NCBI GenBank assembly: GCA_003427395.1
Contig: BFEA01000093.1
Coordinates: 1,867,123 to 1,894,969 of the forward strand
DNA length: 27,847 nt
Source: Chara braunii
Taxonomy: Eukaryota > Streptophyta > Charophyceae > Charales > Characeae
Direction: 5' to 3'
A program made the position numbers and the translations under genes. The notes beneath the pieces were generated by a model. It ran no database searches. It saw only the letters and a list, made by a program, of their open reading frames with translations, and was not told where the DNA came from. This document shows, one piece after another, positions 18,955-27,847 of this stretch (the first letter of the stretch is position 1; the number at the start of each line of letters is the position of its first letter).

Positions 18955-19366
18955 CAGAGTAAGCGGCGTTCGTGACGGGCCGAATACCTGAACCCGAACG
19001 TTCGAACGTGTGGGACCCCTTGGGGATCCGTTTGGTCGTTCGGGCCGAACGTGAAAAAACAAAATTCAAAAATAATTATTTTTTGAAAATAAATAAAATA
19101 AATAATATTTTTTCTGAGCATTATATTAAAATATCTTACCAAATTTGAAAAAAAAATAGATTACAAAAAATAAAACTACGAAGAAAAAAAATAAAAAATA
19201 AAAAACGAATTAAAATTAGTGAGTGAGCGAGCACGTTTTCAACACTGTCATGTTTGACGATTTTTGCTGTTTTTTTACATACCTAAATGCCCTGAAAATT
19301 TACAGATGTGTACTTCACATAATACACAACGCATGAAAAAAGTTCCAAAAAATAATAAAATTGTTA

Positions 19367-19708
19367 AGGTCCAGCCTACGTAGCATTGTGTTCACGTTCG
19401 GAGGCGAACACGAACAAAGGAAAGAAAAACCCCGAACATATCAGAAGAAAAAAAAATATATATATATATATATATGTCATGTAAAAATAACAATACAAGC
19501 AACTTTTGCCTTGGAATCGTGTTCTAATTCGTAGCCAGTCATGAGTTACAAATCATAAACTGGATTTTTTTGTTATTATTATTATTTTTACGGAAAAAAA
19601 ATTACATTCGCCTGAATAAGTTCGCGAGATGTTCGTGCGAACGCACGAATACATTCGCGCGAACATGAAGGGGCACGAATATGTTCGCCATGTTACGCAG
19701 AGCTCAAC
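19367..19708. mobile_element. MULE-like non-autonomous element, copy C, inserted in the left arm
   Basis: The body (19376-19699) begins CTACGTAGCATTGTGTTC and ends ATGTTACGCA, matching copies A and B. It carries AACTTTTGCCT (19501-19511) and GTTCG palindromes. The right arm of the host element keeps an uninterrupted counterpart. Flanks AGGTCCAGC and GAGCTCAAC differ only by transitions, as expected of an old 9-bp duplication. Confidence 0.8.
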
Positions 19709-20022
19709 AGTAAAGTAAAAGCAGAAAGCAGAAAGTGAGAAAAAATAAAATAGTGGATGAGTAAGCACATTTTGATACCGCCATCTTTGGTGATTTTTTT
19801 TTTTTTTTTTGCTTTTCAAAATGGATCTTAAATTTACAGGCAGGTACCTCGTATCATAAAGAACTCTCAAAACAAAAACTCAGAAATAAAAACTCATTGT
19901 CATACCCTTTAATAATTTTAGGCGGGGGTCGAACGCCTTCGAGTTCGGACCCCAAACGAGACCCCGAACGCTGGTACGTAAGGAGGTCGGCCCGAGGGCC
20001 TCGTACGTACGGGCTGGTAGCC

Positions 20023-20941
20023 CTTCTTATTGGAATATTTTTGTCATATCCTATTATTCTTTGTGCAAATAAATTCTTGTAAATTTTAAAAATCAATATA
20101 CTAAGCACAAAAAATATTATTTTTTTAACAACTGAAGATTTAACGACTATATCAACCTTGTTATTATCAACGGAGGTCAATCTCGTAATTGCATATTCCT
20201 TGGTGTTTTGTGTTTGATTGTCGGTGGAAAATACTTGTGTACCTTTTATGGTGGATAATGGTACATTGAAGGATCCGTAAAGGTTGAAGGTCATGAAGTC
20301 GTAAGTCATGAAAGGTTTTTTATGTTCATTTGATGAATTACCGATAATACATTTATCTCTTTAAATTTGTGTAAATGTTTTATGAAAATTAAAATTACAA
20401 AAAAAAAAAAATATAAAATATTTCTGAATATAAACAGCTTGAACCGCTAGGAGTTTGGGCCTCAAACCAATACAATTGCTTCATTTAAATATTAGGGGAT
20501 CCCATAACAACTATTCAATAACCTCAATTGAGAGTTGGAATTGTGACATACACATTGTAAGCCCGTTCATAATTTGACACAATGTTTTTGCACACTTAAG
20601 AAAGTGCTAACACCTACTGTAAAATTGTCATGTTTATGTATCCTTACTCACCATATGATGGATGTTAATATAAAAATTCCTACAAGAAATAAAAGATGAA
20701 AAAAAAAAAAAAAATCTTCATATTAAAAATTTATCAAAAATATTAGGCTACCATAGTGGCCCAAGACCATTTGCCCAACCAGATAAAAAAAATAAAAATT
20801 AAAAAATTAAAAATATTTTTTATCTTTTTTAAAGTTTGGTAAAGACTTTCGATGTGAATACAAAGCAAAAGTTATTCAATTTATTTTTGTGTACACCATA
20901 GTTATGTTTGAGTTTTTTTGTACCTTCTACAGTTCTTGCAC
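20023..20941. other. AT-rich interior of the 3.9-kb element
   Basis: No coding capacity recognised. It contains GGCTACCA near 20745 and an inverted CAAAAGTTATT near 20867, words shared with other arms in the window. Confidence 0.5.
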
Positions 20942-21120
20942 GGTCCTGCAGCCCGGGCAAATAAGGTGATCCGGCGACCCGGCTGGTAGCCTAGCAAAAA
21001 TATATATATATTTTTTAATTCTGAATTTTTTAAATTTCATTTGACGAGTTTTTGTCTAGGCTATCAGTCGGGCTGTCCCGGTCACCCTATTTTTCTGGAC
21101 GGCCCGTCCATGTAAGGACC
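20942..21120. repeat. GC-rich fold-back module
   Basis: Left arm 20942-20995 (GGTCCTGCAGCCCGGG, GGTGATCCGGCGACCCGGCT, GGTAGCCTAGC) pairs with right arm 21057-21120 (its complement ending GTAAGGACC) around an AT-rich loop. It is imperfect but continuous over about 55 bp. Confidence 0.8.
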
Positions 21121-21245
21121 AGGGAAGGTCCTAGTAAGAAAAAAATAATAATAAAAAAAATCTGAAAAAGCACAGGTTATGAAGAAAAATAAACTGAACA
21201 ACTTTTGCCTCAAGGTCGCATCGAATTTTTTTACCAAATTTGAAG

Positions 21246-21276
<31 letters not shown>

Positions 21277-22129
21277 CGGCTGGGCATGTGGCCTCGGGTC
21301 ACTCTTGTAGCCCAGGTTTTTGTTTTAAAATGAGTTTTTAATTATAATTACATCTAAATTTGGGCTACCAAATCCACACGGGCCCGCCTGGGCAGCCGGG
21401 CATGTGCAACTTGGCCCCTCTTGCTCAGCTAACCCGGACCAGTAAAAAAAATAGTCCAAACGTTTTTTTTTCCCCTTGATCCTGAACATTTTTACGCCCT
21501 CCGATGGAACTCGAGTCCAATTTTATTTTTTTTTCTTGTCGTTTCTTAGGGTGGGGGGGAGGGGGGGGGGGGTCAGTTTTTTAAAGGGGTTGAANGGNTT
21601 TTAANGGGGGGGGGNTTTTTTTTATTTTTTTTTTAATTTTTNTTTCAAGTTATATGAAGACTTTGAAAAAGACTCTCAATCAAAAGTTGTTCGTTTTGCT
21701 AATCTGCACAACATACTTTACTTTGTGTGAGATATAGGTCGGGACCCCGTCCGACCCAGGTGCCTGGTCGGGCGTCCCGTGCTAGCTTTGGGGTCCCGGA
21801 CAGCACGACTATAGCCCAAATCTAAATGTTGAAGATGGAATAAAAATTTGTATGAGTTTGTGAAATACATAAATTAAACTTTTATTTTATTACAATAAAT
21901 ATTTTACAGTTCGTAAATTGGATCAACTTATTTTTCATAAAAATTCCTTAAATGAAATGATAGTTTAATAAAAATATTTTATGAACTCGTTCACACTTTC
22001 TTTCCATCTCTATCATGCAATTGAAATTATAAAGGATAACCCATTCTTGTAAGGAAAGTTTCAAACTAAGATTATAAAAAAAATAAAAATATAATGATAT
22101 TTTTTTTATAAAATTATTATTTTAGTCAA
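21121..22129. other. further GC-rich palindromic modules and poor-quality G/T tract
   Basis: GC islands at about 21275-21440 and 21735-21825 carry TAGCCCA/TGGGCTA words inverted to each other and to 20985, in AT-rich surroundings. AACTTTTGCCT (21200-21210) and CAAAAGTTGTT (21681-21691) recur. Bases 21550-21645 hold G and T runs with five N and should not be trusted. Confidence 0.55.
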
Positions 22130-22870
22130 GGTCACCAGCCCGTACGTACGGAGGTCCCCGGGCAGACCTTCATACATACGGGCGTTCGCGGTCTCATACG
22201 GGGTTCGAACCCGACGGCGTTCGGCCCCCGCCAAAAATTATTTCAGGGCCTAAAAATAATTATTTTTCTGAATTGTTTTTTGTGAGTTCTCTATGACGTG
22301 AGGTACATGCCTGTAAATTTTTAAGTCATTTGGCTAAGCCAAATAAAATTAAAAATCGCCAAAGATGGCGGTGTCCAAACGTGCTCGCCCACATATTTTT
22401 TCACTTTTTACTTTTTGTTTTCACTTTAGTTCAGGGTCTAAACAATTTTTTATTTTTTTTATTTTTTTTTAGTGGGTTTTGTATTATGGGAAGTACACAT
22501 TTGTTAATTTTCAGGGCATTTAATTATGCCAAAAAAAAAAAAAAAATCGCCAAAGATGGTGGTGTTGAAAACATGCTCGCGCACTTACTAAATTTAATTC
22601 TCTTTTTATTTTTATTATTAATATTTCTTTTTCATATTTTATTTTTATTTCAAATCTGGTAAGAAACTCGGACGTAATGCTCAGGCAAATCTTGTTTAAT
22701 TTATTTTTCTCCATAACTTTTTTTTTTTTTTTAGATTTTTTTGATGATTTTTTTTTTTTTTTTTTTTTTGTCTGCGTTCGGCCTGAACGGCCGAACGCAT
22801 CCCCAAGGGTCCCATATGTTCGGGCGTTCGGGTTCGGGCATTGGGCCCGTTCGGAACACCTGTTACCCTG

Positions 22871-23699
22871 ATTTTAGTCATAATGAATTTTTATTATGAA
22901 ATGACTTTTTAATTTTATGATTTGTTTTTCTTCAAGAATACACACCCACAAGAATGTACATTACGCAAACATAGACGCATATGCATATTGTTGTTGAAAC
23001 ATACGTAACTAACAAAATATGTATATTTATATATACATTCATAGGTATATACATGAGTGTACATCCGTAACAAAACAACAAGAAAAAACGGAATATCACA
23101 AAAAGTACCAATGACTACGATTTTGAAACTAGCGTACGCTCCTTATCGAAAATCATTAAATGCCTACACCTACTAACACATAAATAGACAAACAAACAGA
23201 CATATATAAACATACAGTCCGACTATAATTGTCTTATGTGTGAACTTCATTAAGGAGTCGTAAACAAACACAGTGTAAGATAATCATCCATACCCAATAT
23301 AGACAAAATTTTACAATGACGAAGTAAAACAAAAATAAATATGAATGAATACATAAGAACGCGATATAACATTTTATTCCTTCGAATAATATGTGAGATA
23401 TTAAATTTAAACCATTGAAAAATCTGTTATAAAATAATCAATAAGTGTGGTGATTTGACTATAAAAATTATTATTTACAATAAATTATAATTAGTTATCA
23501 TTAACTTAAAAAAAATGCATTAAGCTAAACTACAGTAAAATATAAATAGTGCATATTATTTTTCTCTATCCCATCGACTTTTAAGTTTTTTTTACCTCTA
23601 CTAAATGAGAGTTAGGGGGGTTCCCTCCTTTTCCTATGTATAAACATAATAATCAGTGAGGCGTGACTCTGAAATTTATAGAAAAATAATTTATTGTAA
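22871..23699. other. AT-rich spacer without recognised genes
   Basis: Very AT-rich with ATATAC-like words. Nothing recognised. Confidence 0.6.
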
Positions 23700-23935
23700 T
23701 GCTAGTCAAGATAAGTTAGCACAAACAATTATGTTGAGGATTGCATAATATTTAACCAACATAGACTCAAATTTTCATGATAAATAATTGAAGTTGTAGG
23801 TTTTATAGAAGATAGAACAACAATAAACGAGACAAATAATTATATTCAGGAGTTGAAAATCTTTATGCAAATTTGACTCAAACTTTGATGATCGGCGACT
23901 GAAGATGTTGAGTAGATAGAAAATGAAATTACACT
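23700..23935. repeat. degenerate tandem pair, unit about 115 bp
   Basis: On the minus strand TTTGAGTC, an AT-rich block and CAACATAATTGTTTGT or its variant CTGAATATAATTATTTGTCT recur in order. This argues against reading 23846-23935 as a last coding exon of the gene to the right, although a strong acceptor (TTTGCCTGAGCAG) precedes it. Confidence 0.55.
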
Positions 23936-24020
23936 TTCCTGCTCAGGCAAATAACAAATAATAATATTTTGTATATCCAGCTGTTATATTGAACTATTAT
24001 TTGATTAACTCAAAAATTAC

Positions 24021-26149
24021 CTGCATACTTGCAAGTTGCGTCTGATTCCAAATCAAATAAGAGTAGACATGCATACTCAAAATAACATTATCATAGTTGA
24101 GTCTGACCATGATTCCTATCATTTAAACACAATGGAGTTGAATGGAAGAAATGAAAGTATGCATAACAACCTTGCGTTGTACCTATAGGCTCTTAAGAAA
24201 TCATATATGTTATGGTCAGTAAGGAACTTCAGCGTGTGTCGTGATGTGACAGACCATACGATGTAATTCGATAAATGCGACATGATCCTTCATCATAGCG
24301 TAGTGTCTATGGGGGAGAGAAGGAAGGGCAGTATAGAAAGAGTAGCTTCAAGAAGGACAGTACGAAGGGAGAAGGATTGAAAAAAAATGAGGTCTACTAA
24401 GTGATAGAATCTCGTTGATTGAAGATTTTTTTCGGTTGTCAAACGTTAGATATTTGAGTGTCATTTGTTCGTTTTCCTTTTTTAGTAAAATCAATCAATT
24501 CATACCTCACATATGGAGGAAGAAAAATCATTGGGTGTATGCTATAGGGCCGAAGGTCCAATGAGAAGCAAAATACTAGTAGGGAGCACAGTCGCTAAAA
24601 AATCAACTCATGTCTATGTCTGATTACAACCTATGTGTTGATCGACTAGTCCCTTTTGCTGCCCATGAGACCCTTAAACACAGTTTCTTCTTGAACATTA
24701 GGATAATTATGCAGTGTTGCTTGACAACCAATATACATAAAATATCGCACTTTTGCTGACTGGGTGACCTTTGGACATAACTACTCCTTACACCCTTGAA
24801 TAACAATGCAATAGTGTCTGACAACTGATGTCCACGAGAGGGGTGGTAGCAACAATGATAAATGTAATGAGTATTTGCCTATTCATTGCAAACTATATTT
24901 ACCCAGCAGCCAACTGTTAACATAAAACAAACATCAATATCATTTTTATACTCAAAGTCTCAATAACATTTATTCATAAGCATAATTGTAGACACATATA
25001 CATATAGAAATACATCACAAGTTTATGTCCCGCAAAAATGACATATGGGTTGTTAGTACTACTGGGCATCATACCTTATCACCCTCTCCCGACCTTGTGT
25101 GGTTCACACTTGTTTCATGCTTCCAAGCTACACCCATGTGAGGTAATCATTTTAGGAGCTACATAGGCTTGTTTTTTTCCTCTTGGGAAAAAATAGCACG
25201 CACAAAGGCTCCAAGTCCGGGCATCCTCACAAACAACCCGGTCTCACTGGACATTGGGACCATTATCCAACTTCAGTTTAGTCAATTAGCTTCTTGATAT
25301 CAATCGTACCAGAATGCAATTAATGTCGAGATTTTTACTTTTGTTAAGCTATCAACCTAATGCTACAACCAACAAAAATATTGAAATAACTAATTACCAA
25401 ATATTATTTTCATTCATATGTACAAACCTACATGATTTTCCTCCTATTTACTGATAGGTATAAAACGACCTCTGGGGCATCTTCCCCAGGTGTTGGCACT
25501 CCATCCACAGAACCTATCTTGACACCACTCAACACATATTTTGCATGCCTCTCATAGCGTACAAACCAAGTGTCCTGGTAACCACAACCAATAACAAATT
25601 TTAATTTTCCTTCAGAGTCAATCATAACGAACCACATTGAAGTTTTTCCCCACCCCCAAGTTCTCATAGATCACGTGACAATTTTCCTACTAGATATGCT
25701 CCCTTTTTTTCTCCTGTTACAATCTGCTTTAGTATAACATATGCGTTTAAACCAAATCATATATCTGATTTTTATGTCCGTCGTACCTCTTCCTAGTAAC
25801 GAACCTTATTTATATTTTCCTAAATAACAAAGTAGATAATTGTCCAACAAGCTTGAACGACATAACCACACCCATTTGTTCCTATCATATTGGTTGGAAC
25901 ACAATCCCTAGGAGAACCTAATTCTTGTCCCACTACCAATCCCATTCAACAATACTGTTTCAGTGTAGGACCATCATTCTCAAATTCATCTTGATGTGGG
26001 ACATTCGCACCAAAGGTAGGTTGTTGACTCAAAAGGCCAAGCACATCTGATAAATATAAGGTGAATCTTTAATCCTGTACCTGCCAACCACACTGCAGAG
26101 GGGGGTACCAGTAGTGATAGGAGCCAACAAACTTTGACGATTTTTCACG
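24021..26149 (-). pseudogene. spliced gene relic of unknown function
   Basis: At least five exon-like blocks lie in order on the minus strand: 26149-25820, 25723-25432, 25270-25075, about 24824-24645, 24306-24171 and 24102-24021. Examples are PTFGANVPHQDEF, FVIGCGYQDTWFVRYERHAK, TGLFVRMPGLGAFVRAIF, LHNYPNVQEETVFKGLM and AMMKDHVAFIELHRMV. Splice sites fit: ATCAT/GTAGGT to CTGAAG/TTGG keeps the frame, GATAAG/GTATGA is a good donor, CTCTCCCCCATAG a good acceptor, and GCAAG/GTTGTT to GGTCAG/ACTC also keeps the frame. Damage includes TGA at 25946-25948 and 25671-25673, a shift near the A7 run at about 25173, one near 24730 and a one-base gain near 24220. I do not recognise the protein. It could be a decayed host gene, a transposon-carried gene, or a live gene with sequencing errors. 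Confidence 0.6.
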
Positions 26150-26567
26150 CTAATAATGTTTTTTTTTTTTTTTAATCTAAAAATTTGAGATCTGGTAGAT
26201 TTTGTCGTAATTTATTCGAAAAAAAATATTAAAAAATAAAATAAAATATTTTAGACGGTGAAATACTCACTACACCGATTCAGTGCATTTTTCGTTATTG
26301 CCATTGTGCCACATGCGAGCCAACGAAAACATACTTTGTTCTTGACACTCTGCCGGCTGCAGGTCACTCTACCAGTTTTCCATTGACTTACCGTGAGGGC
26401 ACAGGTGCGCAGCCCGTAGTTCGTTTGTTGATGCGGTTGGGAAAGGGTGAGATAGTGATTATTAAGTGCATATATTTTACTATGTTCGTTGTACACAACT
26501 CAAAGAGTGTGTGGGGGAGGGTCCGGTTGGTGCTCTATTAACGATGTTCATGGGATGCTGGACCCAG
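26150..26567. other. spacer without recognised genes
   Basis: A T run (26159-26174) and AT-rich DNA, then mixed composition. An 81-codon minus-strand frame (26251-26496) shows no domain. A further upstream exon of the relic could lie here but I could not identify one. Confidence 0.45.
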
Positions 26568-26599
26568 TTTCCAGCAGGTGCTGCTCCCCACCAATAGAT
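26568..26599. repeat. dispersed repeat core, copy 3
   Basis: TTTCCAGCAGGTGCTGCTCC followed by CCACCAATAGAT, the same core as at 4499 and 7246. Confidence 0.75.
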
Positions 26600-26612
26600 A
26601 ATACAATGTGTG

Positions 26613-26618
<6 letters not shown>

Positions 26619-26669
<51 letters not shown>
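26619..26669. repeat. (GA)n microsatellite
   Basis: About 25 GA units. Confidence 0.98.
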
Positions 26670-26674
<5 letters not shown>

Positions 26675-27050
26675 AACATGCACCATGTCAGTGGCGGGGA
26701 ACACAAGGGCAGACACTGACCTAAAAAAAAAAAAAAACGTAATATGCGATTGAAACACAATAGTTTTTCCTTTTCGAAATTCGAGTAGAAAAGGTACATG
26801 CTATATTCGAACACAACGCGCACGTGTTCTATCCGAAGTACTCTTCCATTGGAGAAAAGTGGACCCACACCGTTTCGATTTTAAAATGTTCAAAACTCAA
26901 AGACCGACCTCCTCGGTCTCCTACAGGCAGCTACTGGTCCTTCGCATGCCCCGCCCCACCCCTTGCTAAACCCCTAAACCTCAAAATACGCACCCTCCCA
27001 GATGACTACCGACGTTGAAATTTCAATGAGATTCAAATGTCTCAGGGGGG
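26670..27050. other. spacer without recognised genes
   Basis: Mixed composition with an A run at 26723-26736. Nothing recognised. Confidence 0.5.
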
Positions 27051-27054
27051 GGGA

Positions 27055-27125
27055 AATGCAACCCTGACGGGCTTCAAACACTATGGTACGAGTAACCCTC
27101 ATTAACTTGTGCTACCGATCCCCCA
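27055..27125 (-). mobile_element. tRNA-like SINE fragment beside a MITE
   Basis: Minus strand: A-box-like GGTAGCACAAGTTAATGAGG (27097-27116) and B-box-like GTTTGAAGCCC (27069-27079) at tRNA-like spacing. Stems are incomplete. Confidence 0.5.
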
Positions 27126-27154
27126 AATTTATTTGTGGCGGGGGGAGTGGTGGT

Positions 27155-27334
27155 TTAAACCACCAGTACTTGGGCCATACATCGGTCGTGGGGCGTTGTC
27201 GTTAACGCTCCACAACTTTCGCGACCTCTGGGCCGATGATAATTCGCATCAACGGCCCAAAGTGCGCCGCCAAATTCTGAGAGTCCCGGGGAGGGTCCCA
27301 CGAACGATGTATGGGCCAAGTACTGGTGGTTTAA
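27155..27334. mobile_element. TTAA-flanked MITE, copy 2
   Basis: Body 27159-27330 (172 bp) with 26-bp inverted ends, one mismatch: ACCACCAGTACTTGG, one variable base, CCATACATCG. TTAA flanks both sides exactly. The left flank GGTGGTTTAAACCACC is itself a palindrome, as if the element had inserted beside the end of a relative. Only the ends and a GTCGTTAACGC-like internal word are shared with copy 1. Confidence 0.9.
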
Positions 27335-27571
27335 CTTGAGCCCATAGTCTCTTTACAGTGTGATTTACTATCCCACTTTAGCCTAACCATCACCCGCGGG
27401 CTAAATGGTCTATGGTGCCTCCAAGTGGATTGTTTTGTTTTTTGGGGGGGGAGAAATTTTCGGCATGTCCCTAGCTTTTCAGAGCTCATTTCGCCGGTAC
27501 CAACATCGTCTACCGCATGGGCGTGGGGAACGCAACCCTAAGTTAGCCAAAGCAATGAGACTACGAGCGGG

Positions 27572-27572
<1 letters not shown>
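27335..27572. other. spacer without recognised genes
   Basis: Mixed composition, nothing recognised. Confidence 0.5.

Positions 27573-27638
<66 letters not shown>
27573..27638. repeat. (GA)n microsatellite
   Basis: About 33 GA units, followed by AAATAAAA-type repeats to 27665. Confidence 0.98.
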
Positions 27639-27641
<3 letters not shown>

Positions 27642-27758
27642 TAAAAAAATAAAAATAAAAATAAAATGTTTTATTTATTGTTATGAGTGTGAGAGAGGAA
27701 CGGAGAGTGAGAGAGAGAAAGAAAGAGAGATAGAGATAGAGAGGGAGGGGTGAGGGTA

Positions 27759-27777
27759 ACCAGATAGATAGATTGAT

Positions 27778-27817
<40 letters not shown>

Positions 27818-27847
27818 GATAGATAGATAGATAGATAGATAGATAAA
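27759..27847. repeat. (GATA)n microsatellite at the right edge
   Basis: About 20 GATA units with one interruption near 27814. It runs to within a base or two of the end of the window, which probably broke here because of the repeat. Confidence 0.97.

Larger units (their letters stand above)
18955..22870. mobile_element. 3.9-kb element with long inverted arms (hAT-like ends)
   Basis: The left arm (18955-20022) and the reverse complement of the right arm (22130-22870) run parallel: CAGAGTAAGCGG/CAGGGTAACAGG ends, GACCCTTGGGGAT, CGGCCGTTC, TTACCAAATTTG, GAGCACGTTTTCAACA, AAATGCCCTGAAAATT, the GCGGGGGTCGAACGC block and CGTACGTACGGGCTGG. The left arm is longer because copy C (19367-19708) is inserted in it. 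Ends of the form CAGRG resemble hAT elements. GTCATAAT at 18933-18940 and 22877-22884 could be an 8-bp duplication but is offset from the visible ends. No transposase is found. Confidence 0.75.

Noticed and set aside
21575-21645. G-rich tract, considered as a G-quadruplex site
   Set aside because: It contains several N and long homopolymers and is probably poor-quality sequence.
23846-23935. Last exon of the minus-strand gene relic
   Set aside because: A strong acceptor precedes it, but the sequence is half of a degenerate tandem repeat that continues past the stop codon, so coding is doubtful.

Overview
The window looks like nuclear DNA from a streptophyte (land plant or charophyte alga) with a large, repeat-rich genome. 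Two signals support this. First, three U6 snRNA-derived sequences match the plant-type U6 (5' end GTCC...TTCGGG, 3' part ATAAATCGAGAAATGGTCC). Second, the one clear gene encodes the C-terminal polymerase domain of a POLQ/TEBICHI-type DNA polymerase theta that resembles plant homologues. A charophyte is my guess and not shown. The sequence is dominated by microsatellites, long A/T runs and AT-rich spacer, contains N gaps, and has no bacterial-type gene organisation.

Layout. 1-711: probable intron or upstream spacer of the POLQ gene, with a U6 pseudogene, an (AC)n tract and a 50-60 bp minisatellite. 712-1770 (+): last exon of the POLQ-like gene, holding polymerase motifs A, B and C; the helicase part must lie beyond the left edge. 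1771-7430: intergenic DNA with local duplications, a small MITE, a tRNA-derived SINE, a fold-back element and two U6 retropseudogenes with target-site duplications and poly(A) tails, plus one possible exon on the minus strand (6262-6523). 7423-10230: two inverted copies of a MULE-like element (9-bp duplication on the first), the first carrying a nested TTAA-flanked MITE. 10300-12062: degenerate tandem repeats. 12066-14224: a 2.1-kb MULE-like element with a perfect 9-bp duplication, carrying two tRNA-like units and several microsatellites. 14225-18954: spacer with a few tRNA-like SINE fragments. 18955-22870: a 3.9-kb element with long inverted arms, one arm interrupted by a third copy of the 7423-type element. 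24021-26149 (minus): a previously hidden, spliced, unrecognised gene or pseudogene. 26150-27847: SINE-like pieces, a second TTAA MITE and terminal (GA)n/(GATA)n tracts.

The genes do not form a pathway. The POLQ exon is the only confident coding sequence; the minus-strand gene at 24-26 kb is supported by coding-like reading frames and compatible splice sites but carries stops and frameshifts. The rest is a record of mobile-element activity: at least four inverted-repeat element types, U6 and tRNA-derived retroposons, and nested insertions whose relative order can be read.
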